A stretch of DNA of 64,000 bases from Halorubrum salsamenti (GTDB lineage Archaea; Halobacteriota; Halobacteria; Halobacteriales; Haloferacaceae). Both the position numbers and the translations under genes were made by a program. Location of the stretch: positions 1 to 64,000 of the forward strand of contig NZ_VCNL01000006.1 of assembly GCF_007671685.1 (NCBI RefSeq). Reading direction: 5' to 3'. Shown in pieces: positions 1-9,154 of the stretch; within the stretch, counting starts at the first letter, position 1, and every line of letters begins with the position of its first letter. The notes beneath the pieces are model-generated. The model was given only the letters and a program-made list of their open reading frames with translations, was not told where the DNA came from and did no database searches.

Positions 1-142
1 CGCCGACGTCCCGGCCGTCCGACCCGTCCGCGACGACCGCGCTCGACGAGTCCGCGACCGCCACGACCTCGTGGCCGTACTCGCTCGCGAGGTCGACGAC
101 CGAGCGCCCGACCGCGCCCGCGCCGACGACGGCGATTCTCAC
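1..142 (-). CDS. hom: Homoserine dehydrogenase, N-terminal fragment (runs off the window)
   Basis: Only the first 47 codons are inside the window, reading from a GTG at 142. The translation opens with a Rossmann nucleotide-binding turn (IAVVGAGAVGRSV, glycines in the GxGxxG pattern) followed by a strand and a region typical of NAD(P)-dependent dehydrogenases. The start overlaps the stop of the upstream ACT-domain gene by four bases (GTGA), so the two are co-translated. In haloarchaea an ACT-domain protein directly upstream of homoserine dehydrogenase (aspartate to threonine/methionine branch) is a familiar arrangement. The enzyme name rests on that context plus the Rossmann start, because the catalytic part is outside the window; another Rossmann oxidoreductase is possible. 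Confidence 0.65.
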   Translation of the reverse strand, partial: MRIAVVGAGAVGRSVVDLASEYGHEVVAVADSSSAVVADGSDGRDVG

Positions 143-732
143 GCCTCCACCCCCGTGAGCGGCTCGACCAGCCGTAGCTCCTTCTGGTCCGCTAACTCGC
201 GGACCGCCGTGAGCGCCGCCTCCGTTTCGCCGGCGCGGGCCTCCAGGCGAAGCCGAGCGCTCGACGACTGCTCGGTCCCCTGCGGCGCCGCCAGCGACAC
301 GTCGGCGACCGAGGCCGACTCGCAGGCCTCGATCCGCGAGAGCGTGTCCGACAGGTCGGTGTCGATGAGATGGCCGAAGAGGAGCAGCGTCACCTCCTCG
401 GCGTATCGCTCCGTCCCCGCCTGCATCACGTTCACGCCCTCGGTCCGGAGGGACTCGACGATCCCCTCGAAGTGTTCCTGCGTCGCTTCGAAGTCGACCT
501 CAACCGGGATCCGGCCGCGCGGGGTCTTGTTCCCGCGCTCGTGGTAGATCGAGAGGAGGTTCCCTCCGTTGTCGGCGATCGGGTGGAGGGCCGCGAGCAG
601 CTGTCCGGGCTCGTCGACGAGTTCGAGCCGCACCGTGTGCGTCGACGGCGTCGCCGAGGCGTGGCCGCCGTCCGGGGTCGCGTCCTCGCCGTCTGCCGCC
701 TCCTCGGGAACGCCGTCGCGGTGGTCGCTCAC
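139..732 (-). CDS. ACT-domain amino-acid-binding regulatory protein
   Basis: A 197-residue protein if read from the GTG at 732. It has an ACT-type start (VRLELVDEPGQLLAALHPIADNGG, shown in part: LVDEPGQL and NGGNLLSI) followed by a second half with a similar fold. ACT domains bind amino acids and tune biosynthetic enzymes, and the four-base overlap with homoserine dehydrogenase suggests a role in feedback control of threonine or methionine synthesis (inference). I chose the GTG at 732 because GGAGGTG sits five bases upstream. A longer in-frame GTG at 819 would add 29 basic, glycine-rich residues unlike haloarchaeal protein. There is no catalytic motif. Confidence 0.8.
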   Translation of the reverse strand: MSDHRDGVPEEAADGEDATPDGGHASATPSTHTVRLELVDEPGQLLAALHPIADNGGNLLSIYHERGNKTPRGRIPVEVDFEATQEHFEGIVESLRTEGVNVMQAGTERYAEEVTLLLFGHLIDTDLSDTLSRIEACESASVADVSLAAPQGTEQSSSARLRLEARAGETEAALTAVRELADQKELRLVEPLTGVEA

Positions 733-1108
733 GCCGCCACCTCCGCGAGGTCCACCGGACCGGCGCCGGCGGTGATCGGTGGCAGAGTCGCGGTCGGCAC
801 TGTAGTCGCGGTCCGGCACGGCTCTGTCGGCGGCGCGGAGCGACCGCTTGCTGGCTCCGTCGCGATACGCCGAGCGGGAGTCGTGCCCGTCTGCATATCC
901 GAAGCGAATCGTGGGAGCCGGTATAACCCTTCGGCGATGGCAGGCGTTGCCTCGCTTTCGATCGTGTGAACTCGCGGCACGGAACGAATGCGACCGGCAA
1001 TGCGTCGAGTGGGGGCCGACGGTACGAGAAACGGAAAACGGAGATCGAAGGGAATCCGGCGCAGACGCGACCGGAGCTACGACCGCAGACGCGACCGCAG
1101 CGACCGAC
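733..1108. other. Intergenic region upstream of the ACT gene and downstream of aef2
   Basis: No convincing gene. On the minus strand a TATA-like TTATACC lies near 922-930 and could serve the ACT-hom operon with a leader of about 170 nt. Reading frames on both strands here have amino-acid compositions (Thr/Pro/Arg rich) unlike the acidic proteins around them. Confidence 0.5.
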
Positions 1109-3298
1109 TCAGAAGTAGTCGATCGACTGCGGCAGTTCCAGCTTCATGCCCTTGCGCTCGCGGATCTCCATGATCTTCTCGCGCTGGAGGTTGTCGACGA
1201 GCACGCGGAAGCCCGCGTTCTCGGTGTTCCACGAGGCGCGGCCCTCGGTGGCCGAGCGGATGTCGGAGGAGAACCCGATCATCTCCTCGACGGGCGCGAT
1301 GCCCTCGACGACCATGAGGTCGCCCTCCTGGTACATGTCGTCGACGCGGCCGCGGCGGCCCTGGATCTCGCCGGACGCCGCGCCCATGTGCTCCGAGGGC
1401 ACGTCGATCCGGACGTCCTGGATCGGCTCCAGCAGGCGGACCTCGCCGTCGATAAGCGAGCGGTGGACCGCGTCGCGGACCGCGGGGATGACCTGCGCGG
1501 GACCGCGGTGGATGGTGTCCTCGTGGAGCTTCGCGTCGTGCAGCCGGAACAGCGACCCCTGGACCGGCTCGGCGGCGAGCGGCCCGTCGTCGAGCGCCTC
1601 CTGCAGCCCTTCGAGGACGAGTTCCATCGTCTCGTTGAGGTGCTGGATCCCCTTCGTGTCGTCGATGAGGATGTTGGTCCGGTGGATGTCCTCGACGTTC
1701 TGAGAGGTGTCCTTGTCCATGCCGGCCTCCTGGAGCGCCTCGCGGCGCTCCAGTTCGGGCATGTCCATCGAGACCTCGCCGAGCTGGATGGCGTCGACGA
1801 TGTCCTGGTCCATCGGCTCGACGGTGAGGTAGAACTTGTTGTGGCGGTTCGGCGACTGCCCCTCGACCTCGCGGGACGCCTCCTGGGGCTGCTCGCGGAA
1901 GACCACGATCGGCTCGCCGGTGATGACCGGGATGCCCTGGTTGTCGCGGATCCGCTGGGTGATCACTTCGAGGTGGAGCTCGCCCTGCCCGCTGATGAGG
2001 TGCTCGCCCGTGTCCTCGTTGATCTCGATCTGGATCGTCGGGTCCTCCTTGGCGACCTGCTGGAGCGTCTCGATGAGCTTCGGCAGGTCGTCCATGTTCT
2101 GGGCCTCGACGGACTTCGTGATGACCGGCTCGGAGATGTGCTCGATCGACTCGAACGGCGTCATCTCCACGGAGGAGACGGTGGAGCCGGCGATGGCGTC
2201 GCGCAGTCCGGTGACGGACGCGATGTTCCCGGCCGGGACGCGGTCCACCTCCTCGCGTTCGGACCCCATGAAGAGCCCGACGCTCTGGATCCGGTTTTTG
2301 CCGGCTGTCCCGGAGACGTACAGCTCCTGGCCCTTCTCCAGCGTCCCGGAGAAGACGCGGCCAGTCGCGATCTCGCCCGCGTGCGGGTCCATGGAGATGT
2401 CGGTGACCATGAAGACGACCTCGCCGTCCTCGTTGACCATCCGCATCGTGTCGGCCAGCTCGCTCTCCGCGTCGCCGCGCCAGATGCGCGGGACACGACG
2501 GGGCTGGGCGTCGACCGGGTTCGGGAAGTGCTCACAGACCATGTCGAGCACGACGTCCGACAGGGGCGTCCGCTCGTGGAGCTCCTCGCGCTTGTCGTTC
2601 CGTTCGAGGTCCATGATGTCGCCGAAGTCCATGCCGGTCCGCTGCATCGACGGCATCGAGACGCCCCACTTGTACAGGGCGGAGCCGAACCCGACCGTGC
2701 CGTCCTCGACGGAGACGGTCCAGTCCTCGGGGATGTCGTCCATGTTCTCGGCCATCCCGCGGATGAGCTCGTTGACGTCGGCGATGACGGACATCAGCCG
2801 CTCTTGCATCTCCTCGGGGCCCTCCTGAAGCTCGGAGATGAGGCGGTCGACCTTGTTGATGAACAGCGCAGGCTTCACGCCCTCGCGGAGCGCCTGCCGG
2901 AGCACCGTCTCCGTCTGGGGCATCGCGCCCTCGACGGCGTCGACGACCACCAGCGCGCCGTCGACCGCGCGCATCGCGCGGGTGACGTCGCCCCCGAAGT
3001 CCACGTGGCCCGGAGTGTCGATGAGGTTGATGAGGTGGTTGGTGTCCTCGTACTCGTGGGTCATCGAGACGTTCGCCGCGTCGATGGTGATGCCGCGCTC
3101 CTGCTCGTCCTCCTTCGTGTCCATCGCGAGCTGCTCGCCCGCGGTGTCCTCGGAGATCATGCCGGCGCCGGCCAGCAGGTTGTCGGAGAGCGTCGTCTTC
3201 CCGTGGTCGACGTGGGCGGCGATGGCGATGTTCCGGATGTGCTCCGGGTTGTCCATCAGCCGCTCACACTCTTGAACGATCTTCTTGCGTCGGCCCAT
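1109..3298 (-). CDS. fusA: Translation elongation factor 2 (aEF-2)
   Basis: A 729-residue translocation GTPase, the usual archaeal length. The G domain carries [10 protein letters not shown] (about 28-37), DTPGHVDF (94-101) and NKVD (148-151). The tip of domain IV has DTIHRGPAQ with the histidine at about 597, the residue modified to diphthamide in archaeal and eukaryotic EF-2. The start was set at the ATG at 3298 ([10 protein letters not shown]), the conserved haloarchaeal N terminus; an upstream in-frame ATG would add ten unrelated residues. It appears to be monocistronic. The long opposite-strand reading frame across it is a shadow of GC-rich coding DNA. Confidence 0.97.
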   Translation of the reverse strand: MGRRKKIVQECERLMDNPEHIRNIAIAAHVDHGKTTLSDNLLAGAGMISEDTAGEQLAMDTKEDEQERGITIDAANVSMTHEYEDTNHLINLIDTPGHVDFGGDVTRAMRAVDGALVVVDAVEGAMPQTETVLRQALREGVKPALFINKVDRLISELQEGPEEMQERLMSVIADVNELIRGMAENMDDIPEDWTVSVEDGTVGFGSALYKWGVSMPSMQRTGMDFGDIMDLERNDKREELHERTPLSDVVLDMVCEHFPNPVDAQPRRVPRIWRGDAESELADTMRMVNEDGEVVFMVTDISMDPHAGEIATGRVFSGTLEKGQELYVSGTAGKNRIQSVGLFMGSEREEVDRVPAGNIASVTGLRDAIAGSTVSSVEMTPFESIEHISEPVITKSVEAQNMDDLPKLIETLQQVAKEDPTIQIEINEDTGEHLISGQGELHLEVITQRIRDNQGIPVITGEPIVVFREQPQEASREVEGQSPNRHNKFYLTVEPMDQDIVDAIQLGEVSMDMPELERREALQEAGMDKDTSQNVEDIHRTNILIDDTKGIQHLNETMELVLEGLQEALDDGPLAAEPVQGSLFRLHDAKLHEDTIHRGPAQVIPAVRDAVHRSLIDGEVRLLEPIQDVRIDVPSEHMGAASGEIQGRRGRVDDMYQEGDLMVVEGIAPVEEMIGFSSDIRSATEGRASWNTENAGFRVLVDNLQREKIMEIRERKGMKLELPQSIDYF

Positions 3299-3453
3299 TA
3301 TACCGCTTGTTACCGATAGGAGGGTCAAAAGGGTAGTGTTTCGTCTCGGCCGTTTCGACCGGATCGGCCCGCGATCGCCGCCGTTTTCGTGCCGATCGGT
3401 CGCACGATCGGGGGAGCCCGGCCGGGAACCGATCCTCCGTGCGCATCCGCGCC

Positions 3454-3461
3454 TATTTAAG
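3454..3461 (+). promoter_or_regulatory. TATA box of the KDPG aldolase gene
   Basis: TATTTAAG, whose first base is 31 nt upstream of the ATG at 3485. That spacing puts transcription at or next to the start codon, so the mRNA should be leaderless. Confidence 0.7.
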
Positions 3462-3484
3462 TGATCGCTCGGAAACGGGAGCGT

Positions 3485-4126
3485 ATGAACGAGACGCTCT
3501 CACGGATCGTCGACAGCGGCGTCGTCGCGGTGCTGCGCGGGGTCGAGGCCGACCAGCTGATCGGGATCACGGAGGCGCTACGCGAGGGCGGCGTCACCGC
3601 CGTCGAGATCACCGCGGACACGCCCGACGTCGCGGAGAAGCTCGGCGAGGTCGCCGGCTCCTTCGACGACGAGGTCGTCGTGGGCACCGGAACCGTCCTC
3701 GACAGCGAGACCGCCCGGACCACCCTGATGGCCGGCGCGGAGTTCGTCGTCTCGCCGAGCCTCCACGAGGACGTGATCGAGACGTGCAACCGCTACGGCG
3801 CCGTCAGCGCGCCCGGCGTGATGACCCCGACCGAGGCGATCCGCGGCTACGAGGCCGGCGCCGACTTCGTGAAGGTGTTCCCCGCGAAGACCGTCGGCCC
3901 GGCCCACCTCGGCGCCATGAAGGGGCCGCTCGGCCAGATCCCGATGATGCCGACCGGCGGCGTCGGCCCCGACAACGCAGCGGACTACATCGACGCGGGC
4001 GCGTTCGCGGTCGGCGCGGGCGGGGCCCTCGTCGACTACGACGCCGCCGAGCGCGGCGACTACGAGGCGATCACCGAGACCGCCCGCGAGTTCGTGCGGG
4101 TGGTCGAGGACGCGCGCGACGACTGA
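3485..4126 (+). CDS. kdgA: 2-dehydro-3-deoxy-phosphogluconate (KDPG) aldolase
   Basis: A 213-residue class I aldolase that cleaves KDPG to pyruvate and glyceraldehyde-3-phosphate in the semiphosphorylative Entner-Doudoroff route used by haloarchaea. It resembles the bacterial Eda family. The Schiff-base lysine is K130 in DFVKVFPAK, and a likely catalytic glutamate is E41 in TAVEITADT. The phosphate-binding end contains [10 protein letters not shown]. The ATG at 3485 is preferred over an in-frame ATG at 3461 because the TATA box at 3454 overlaps the longer form. The gene ends at 4126 facing the PolD large-subunit gene, with a structured repeat element between them. Confidence 0.93.
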   Translation: MNETLSRIVDSGVVAVLRGVEADQLIGITEALREGGVTAVEITADTPDVAEKLGEVAGSFDDEVVVGTGTVLDSETARTTLMAGAEFVVSPSLHEDVIETCNRYGAVSAPGVMTPTEAIRGYEAGADFVKVFPAKTVGPAHLGAMKGPLGQIPMMPTGGVGPDNAADYIDAGAFAVGAGGALVDYDAAERGDYEAITETAREFVRVVEDARDD

Positions 4127-4171
4127 GAGTCGACAGCGACGATCTCCTTCTGAGCCGAAATAGGACGGCAG

Positions 4172-4538
4172 CAGCGGCGGCGCGCGCCTCCGAGTGGCCG
4201 ACAGGCCACGAGGAGCGCTGCGCGAGGGACGCGGCGAGCGACCGGGCGACCGAAGGGAGCCCCGAGCGAGCCGCGAGGCTGGGGAGGTGTGAGGCTGCGG
4301 TTACGGGGCGGACGGGTGGGACTCAAAGGGGCAGCCGCGAGGACGGCGCAGGCGACGTAAGCACCGCAGCGAAGGAGCGGTAGCGACTGAGTGAGGAGCG
4401 CAGCGAGGGTGCGCCGTCCTCGCGGCTGGGGCTTTGGAGGTCGTCACCGCCGTCGATCCGTCCTTCGCCACTTATAAACGAGCGGCTGGGGCTTTGGAGG
4501 TCGTCACCGTCAGAACAAGATCGATCACGTATAAACGA
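4172..4538 (+). repeat. Structured dispersed repeat, copy A
   Basis: This lies between convergent genes. Elements shared with copies at 14.3 and 23.5 kb, in order: CGCGCCTCCGAG; hairpin 1 with arms GTGGCC (4194-4199) and GGCCAC (4204-4209); hairpin 2 closed by GCGGC (4231-4235) and GCCGC (4270-4274); core beginning CGAGGCTGGGGAGG at 4274; a right half with AAAGGGGCA and CGCAGGCGACG; and two tandem end modules of 60 and 57 bp (4422-4481 and 4482-4538), each starting GCGGCTGGGGCTTTGGAGG and ending TATAAACGA. No protein with haloarchaeal composition is encoded. Whether this is an RNA gene or a mobile-element derivative cannot be told from sequence alone. Confidence 0.8.
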
Positions 4539-4596
4539 CCGACGACACCAATTACTACTCAGAAACCCGCAGAAAGCGCCTAGCAAGCCCGATCAT

Positions 4597-7500
4597 CTAC
4601 ATAAAGTCCGCGATGCCGGACTGCTTGTTCGTGTCGTCTTCGAAGATCGACTCCAGCGACTGGTCTAACACCTTCAGCCGCTGTTTCGTGTAGGGCCGAC
4701 AGCCGAACCGGTCGGCGACCTCGATCGCCGTGTCGACGTACTTGCTCACCGACCCCTCGTGGACGGTGAGGTTCACCCGGCCGCCGCACTCGCGACAGTC
4801 GCCCGACAGCGGCATCCGGCGGTACTTCTCGCCACAGTCGAGACACCGCGTCTCCTGTCGGGAGAACGCCCGGAGGTTCCCAATGATGTCCGGCAGGAAG
4901 TGGTACTCAATCACGCGCTCGGCCACGTCGGTCTCGTCGACCGCACGGAGTTTCCGGGCGAGTTCCAGTTGGGCGTCCATCTTCTCCATCATGTCGCCGA
5001 GCGTCTTGTACGCCGACAGATCGGGTCCCATCGCGATGTCCGTCGTGTCGTGGGTGTGACCGAACCCGTGGTACTCCTCGTCGGTCCCGAGCGTGTCCTC
5101 GCCGATCCGGATCAGGTCCTCGACCGACTCCGGATCGGCCATCTCCAGCGTCGCGTCGTAGAACTCGCGCGGGTACTCCCGCGCGATGTCGACGTTGTGC
5201 GCCTCGTCGTCGATCTCGGAGGGATCGATCCGCGAGGACATCACGAGCGGCGCGTCCATGCGACCGCCGCGCTGGTCGGGGAGAAACGTTTTCGAGAAGT
5301 TGAGAAGTCCGTCCATTAACAGCATCACGCAATCCTCGTCGCCATCACATTGCTTAGAATACAAATTATTCGTAACAAGTGTATGGGTCTCGGCGACAGT
5401 CACACAGTACGTGTGGTCAACATCGCTAGCGACGGGTTCGACGGTACTGATCTCGTCAGTCACGACCCCACCGTCAGCGAGAGCAGTCGTCTCGCCCGTA
5501 ACAGATGACGGATCGGCACTGGCGGGACACGGGATATCGTCTCCAGCAGACAGTTCGCTTGCCCTGACATCCCGGAGCCCATCGGAATCGACTCGGAGCA
5601 TTGTGTGATCAGGAGTCACGCGGATCGATCTACCACCGGCCGTTCGGACCTCGACGAGGTGATCCTGGCTTCGGTGTTTCGAGACGGCTGTTACGGGCTG
5701 TACGGTGGGTTCACCGTGTTCGTCAATCGAGCGGACATAAACGTCCGCGTCAAGTTCGTCGACGAGCGTTCCGAAGTCATCAGTCGCGGGATCGTCCAAC
5801 CGATCCTGGACGAATTCTTCGATGGTCTCGCGGTGCCAACCCGCGTCGTCTCGGTACTCGATCTCCGTCTCCGGGTGGAAGCAGTTCCGCCGTTTCGCGG
5901 CGTGAAAGTACGGATGAGCGTATCCCACGGCGGCCGACGTGAACCCGACCACCCTCCCGACAGTCGCGGCGCTCGTGTGCGGCGCCATCCCGAAGACGAG
6001 CTCGCCGACGAGGTCGTCGCGTTCGTTCACCTCGTAGAAGCGGTCGAGCCCGTAGTACTGCTCCAAGAGGTCGTCGACGAAGTCCGCGGTCTTCAGCATG
6101 TGCTCCGCGGCGCCGTCGGAGAGGACGATGTCCTGCACCCGGAGCTCCACGAGCTGGTCGTCGTGGCGCAGCGGCTCGCCGTCGATGTCGGTCTCGTAGC
6201 CGATCTCCCGGAGGTGGTCCGCGGTGACGTCGAGTTCCTCCGGCCGGACCGACGTGACGGGGAGGTCTGTCATGTCGTACCGGACCGTCCCGTCCTTGAA
6301 CGACGTGACGCCGTTCTTCGCGCGGAGGATCCCCTTCTCGATCGGCTCGGGGGTCTTGTTCCGCGAGGTGAGCCCCTGGACCCCTTTGAGGATCTCGAAG
6401 GAGGCCTCGCGCTCGCCGACGGTCTCCAGCGCGGAGCGGTACGCGTCGTTGAGGTCGACTTCCCGGTAGGTCGCCGCGGTCACCTCCCACTCGCAGCGCG
6501 GGCACTCGACGCGGCCGGCCTCGTCGGGCTCGCAGACGGTGCCGCAGTCGCCGCACTCGTAGTGGAGGTCGGTGTGGACCTCGCAGTCCGGGCACTGTGC
6601 CCGGTAGGTGTGCTCGCCGCACTCGGGACAGACGCGGTCGGAGACCTCTACCTCCAGCCGGCCTCGATGACCCGAGTCGTCCATGACGCTCGCGGCCTCC
6701 GCCACGTCGCGCTGGGGGCCGCCGGCCTCGTTGATCGGGAACAGCGTGTGGACCGCCGGCGAGAGGTCGCGGCTCTCCGACTTCTCCGGGCGGCCCATCC
6801 GGTTGCCGATCCGGGTCGGCGCGCGCTCCCGGACTTCGAAGGGAGCGACCTCGTTGACCGCCTTCACCGCGTTCTCGCCGTCGTCCCACCCGCGGGCCGC
6901 CGCGGAGAGGTCGTCCGCGCTCCACCCCTTCCGGAGCCCGTCGTCGACCCCGAGCGACCGCGCCAGCGGGCGCCACGTGGGGATCCGGAGCGCGTCGGGC
7001 GTCGCGGCGTGTTCGACCAGCAGCGACTCCAGCGCGGTCTGCGTCGTCTCCGTGCGCTCGATCGCGAGGACGCCCTCGACCACGTCCCCGGCGACGACGG
7101 CGTCGGCGAGCGCCTCGAACGCGTCGACCGACACGTCGTGCCAGAGGTAGGTGTACTCCGGGTGGAGCGGGCAGTCGTACTCGCGCGCCCACGCGAGCGC
7201 CTCGTCGACCTCGGGGCGTTCGAGGTCGACGTGCGGGTCGTCCTCCATGGCCTGCACGTCGGCGCCGGCGGCCTCGAACTCCTGGACCCACCACTCGTAG
7301 ACGTACGACGCGGGTGCGAGCGGGTGGTTGTTCTCGACGAACTCGCCGTAGTTGACGAGGTACTCGCCCAGATCGAGCACCTTCTCGACGCCGTTCCGGA
7401 TCTCCTTCGCCTCCTCGGGGTCGTCGATCCGCCGGACCTCGCCGTTCGCGAGCCGGACCGTCGGCCCCTCGATGGAGTCGACGGGGACGACCCCGTGGGC

Positions 7501-8718
7501 CTTCCCCGGGCGCTCCGTCTTGATCTGGGTGCCCGCCGCGAGGAAGTCGTCGACGAGGTGCATCGTCGCCGGGTGAACCCCGCCGGTCGCGAACCCGTGA
7601 TTGCGCGCGCGACCGTATCGGAGCCGGAACCCGCCCGCCTCGCTCGGGTGAGTGAAGACGGGACGGCCCGCGATCAGGTCGCGAAGGAACTTCTGGGAGG
7701 ACTTCGCGCGGAGCGGGCCGTCGAGCTCGGCGGCTCCCGAGTCGTCGTCAGCCGCACCGCTCCCGTCGCTTTCGTCGCCCTCGCCGTCACCGTTCGCTTC
7801 CGAGTCACCGCCGTCGCCGTCGTCTCCCTCTCCGTCGGCGCCCTCGGCGTCCTCGTCGCTCGCGCCGCCCCCGTCCTTCCCGATCGTCCCGTCGATCAGG
7901 TCCTGGAGCCACGGCCAGTCGACCTCGTCGAGGTCGCGGGTGTACCGCTGGATCTTCGGGGCCTTCAGCGCGATCCCCTCGGCGGCGACGAGACACATCC
8001 CGCCGCGCGCGGAGTTGGTGTCGACGCGTTCCAGGTCGCGGAACCCGGAGACCTCCTCGTCGCCCGTCGCCTCCCCGTCGAGCATGACGGGCATGTGCTG
8101 GGCGATGAACTTCGACTCCTTGTCCTTCGGCGTGTACTGAAGCCCCGTCTCCTTGTCGTAGAGGGCGATCTCCTCGGCGTACCGCTCGACCTCCACGTCG
8201 CGGGGTTTGTACTCGTCGATGCCCAAGAGCGACCGGGCGTAGTCGGCGACGAGCACGGACAGCGCCTGCGCGGTCCCGCCCGCAGACCGGATCGGACCGG
8301 CGTAGTAGACGTTGACGAACTCGGTGCCGTCGTCGTTCTCCAACAGCTCCACGCGGTCGATCCCCTCGATCGGCGCGGCGACGACCCCCTCGGTGAGCAG
8401 CGCGACCGCGGTCCGGACCGCGCCCTCGACTTTCCCGGCGCGGGAGTCGTAGTCGCCGACGGTCCCCTCGACGAAGTCGGTGACGAGCTCCAAGGCCGCC
8501 TCCTCGCGGGACATCTCCCCTTCCAGCTCCCGAACGCGCTCCGCGACGCCGTCGATGCCGAGGATGTTCTCGACGCGGTCGGCCATGTCGCGGGCGATCG
8601 GGATCTCGATCTCCGGTTTCGGGTCGTGGCCCTGCTCCTTGGCGGCCTCGGCCACGTCCCACGCCTCGTCGAGCCGGTCTTCGATCCGGGCGAAGTAGCG
8701 CTCGTCGTCCGGCCTCAT
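4597..8718 (-). CDS. polC: DNA polymerase D large subunit DP2, interrupted by a mini-intein
   Basis: A 1373-residue precursor; removing the 178-residue intein (946-1123) leaves about 1195 residues, normal for the catalytic subunit of replicative PolD. Features: a DP2 start (MRPDDERYFARIEDRLD), a low-complexity Asp/Glu/Gly insert around residues 275-330, a zinc-ribbon cluster CPECGEHTYRAQCPDC with further CxxC pairs at about 690-740, and a C-terminal CLDCG/CRECG pair near 1290-1315. The polymerase active-site sequence CDGDED follows the intein directly (1124 onward); its aspartates are the essential catalytic residues known from Pyrococcus DP2. The gene ends at 4597 and shares an operon with the PPC-domain gene, 16 nt upstream. 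Confidence 0.96.
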   Translation of the reverse strand: MRPDDERYFARIEDRLDEAWDVAEAAKEQGHDPKPEIEIPIARDMADRVENILGIDGVAERVRELEGEMSREEAALELVTDFVEGTVGDYDSRAGKVEGAVRTAVALLTEGVVAAPIEGIDRVELLENDDGTEFVNVYYAGPIRSAGGTAQALSVLVADYARSLLGIDEYKPRDVEVERYAEEIALYDKETGLQYTPKDKESKFIAQHMPVMLDGEATGDEEVSGFRDLERVDTNSARGGMCLVAAEGIALKAPKIQRYTRDLDEVDWPWLQDLIDGTIGKDGGGASDEDAEGADGEGDDGDGGDSEANGDGEGDESDGSGAADDDSGAAELDGPLRAKSSQKFLRDLIAGRPVFTHPSEAGGFRLRYGRARNHGFATGGVHPATMHLVDDFLAAGTQIKTERPGKAHGVVPVDSIEGPTVRLANGEVRRIDDPEEAKEIRNGVEKVLDLGEYLVNYGEFVENNHPLAPASYVYEWWVQEFEAAGADVQAMEDDPHVDLERPEVDEALAWAREYDCPLHPEYTYLWHDVSVDAFEALADAVVAGDVVEGVLAIERTETTQTALESLLVEHAATPDALRIPTWRPLARSLGVDDGLRKGWSADDLSAAARGWDDGENAVKAVNEVAPFEVRERAPTRIGNRMGRPEKSESRDLSPAVHTLFPINEAGGPQRDVAEAASVMDDSGHRGRLEVEVSDRVCPECGEHTYRAQCPDCEVHTDLHYECGDCGTVCEPDEAGRVECPRCEWEVTAATYREVDLNDAYRSALETVGEREASFEILKGVQGLTSRNKTPEPIEKGILRAKNGVTSFKDGTVRYDMTDLPVTSVRPEELDVTADHLREIGYETDIDGEPLRHDDQLVELRVQDIVLSDGAAEHMLKTADFVDDLLEQYYGLDRFYEVNERDDLVGELVFGMAPHTSAATVGRVVGFTSAAVGYAHPYFHAAKRRNCFHPETEIEYRDDAGWHRETIEEFVQDRLDDPATDDFGTLVDELDADVYVRSIDEHGEPTVQPVTAVSKHRSQDHLVEVRTAGGRSIRVTPDHTMLRVDSDGLRDVRASELSAGDDIPCPASADPSSVTGETTALADGGVVTDEISTVEPVASDVDHTYCVTVAETHTLVTNNLYSKQCDGDEDCVMLLMDGLLNFSKTFLPDQRGGRMDAPLVMSSRIDPSEIDDEAHNVDIAREYPREFYDATLEMADPESVEDLIRIGEDTLGTDEEYHGFGHTHDTTDIAMGPDLSAYKTLGDMMEKMDAQLELARKLRAVDETDVAERVIEYHFLPDIIGNLRAFSRQETRCLDCGEKYRRMPLSGDCRECGGRVNLTVHEGSVSKYVDTAIEVADRFGCRPYTKQRLKVLDQSLESIFEDDTNKQSGIADFM
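5350..5883 (-). other. Mini-intein within DP2 (178 residues, no homing endonuclease)
   Basis: The insertion begins CFHPETEIEY (Cys1) after the extein sequence AAKRRN and ends TNNLYSKQ before extein CDGDED. Splicing block B is GRSIRVTPDHTML (TxxH); blocks F/G are HTYCVTVAETHTLV and NNLYSKQ. The last residue is Gln rather than the usual Asn, with Lys before it and Cys as the +1 residue. The Pyrococcus abyssi Pol-II intein at this site is also known to end in Gln. At 178 residues there is no room for a LAGLIDADG endonuclease. The DNA of the 3' end (AATAATTTGTATTCT) is much richer in A+T than the extein, consistent with acquisition by transfer. Confidence 0.9.
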
Positions 8719-8734
8719 CGCCGCGCGCCCCGCC

Positions 8735-9154
8735 TCAGAGCCATAAGTCGAGGTCGGTTGCCTCGTCGTGGGAGCGCTCCAGCGGCTCCGCGAACGCCCG
8801 CAGGTGGCACTCGCCGGCCCAGACGGTCGCGGAGTCGAGGTGGCCCGCGAGCGCCTGCCCGCTCGGTCGCGACAGCACGACGTGCGTGTGCGCGAACACG
8901 TCGCCGTCGAGCAGCGAGACGTTGCCGACGCAGGCCGCGACCTCCAGCGGCTCGTCGAACGTCACCGAGCGATACTCGGTCTCGTCCTGGTCGTAGAACC
9001 ACACCTCCGCGTCCTGTACGGCCCCGAGCGCCGTGAACCAGCCCGCCTCGACGTCCTCCGCGCGGGCGAGGTCCTCGATCTCCTCGCGCCAGTCGGCTCC
9101 CGTCTCGAACCGCGCGACGTACTCCGCCGTCGGCTCGACTTCCCGATGGTGCAT
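8735..9154 (-). CDS. PPC (DUF296) domain protein
   Basis: A 139-residue single-domain protein of the PPC/DUF296 family, named for plants and prokaryotes; in plants the domain sits in AT-hook proteins. The family core is visible: GWFTALGAVQDAEV at 38-51 and a metal-site pattern FAHTHVVLS with H89 and H91 plus GHL with H105. The prokaryotic role is not settled; small PPC proteins form trimers and are described as DNA-binding or metal-binding. The start is the ATG at 9154. It lies 16 nt upstream of polC on the same strand, so the two are probably co-transcribed. On the minus strand CTATATTAAG near 9212-9222 could be the operon TATA box. Confidence 0.87.
   Translation of the reverse strand: MHHREVEPTAEYVARFETGADWREEIEDLARAEDVEAGWFTALGAVQDAEVWFYDQDETEYRSVTFDEPLEVAACVGNVSLLDGDVFAHTHVVLSRPSGQALAGHLDSATVWAGECHLRAFAEPLERSHDEATDLDLWL

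Noticed and set aside
729-980. 83-codon minus-strand frame whose stop overlaps the ACT gene start
   Set aside because: The overlap is suggestive, but the peptide is Thr/Pro/Ala-rich with few acidic residues and contains the likely TATA sequence of the operon.
848-3319. Plus-strand open frame of 823 codons opposite aEF-2
   Set aside because: It is the antisense shadow of a conserved GTPase in GC-rich DNA. The translation is Leu/Val/Arg/Asp repeats without any domain, and the minus-strand gene is unmistakable.
4422-4538. Possible CRISPR array in the tandem 60/57-bp units
   Set aside because: Only two units, the whole unit is conserved rather than repeat plus variable spacer, and no cas genes are present.
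5605-9036. Plus-strand open frame of 1143 codons opposite the PolD large subunit
   Set aside because: Antisense shadow; the minus strand has all PolD motifs, including zinc clusters and the intein.
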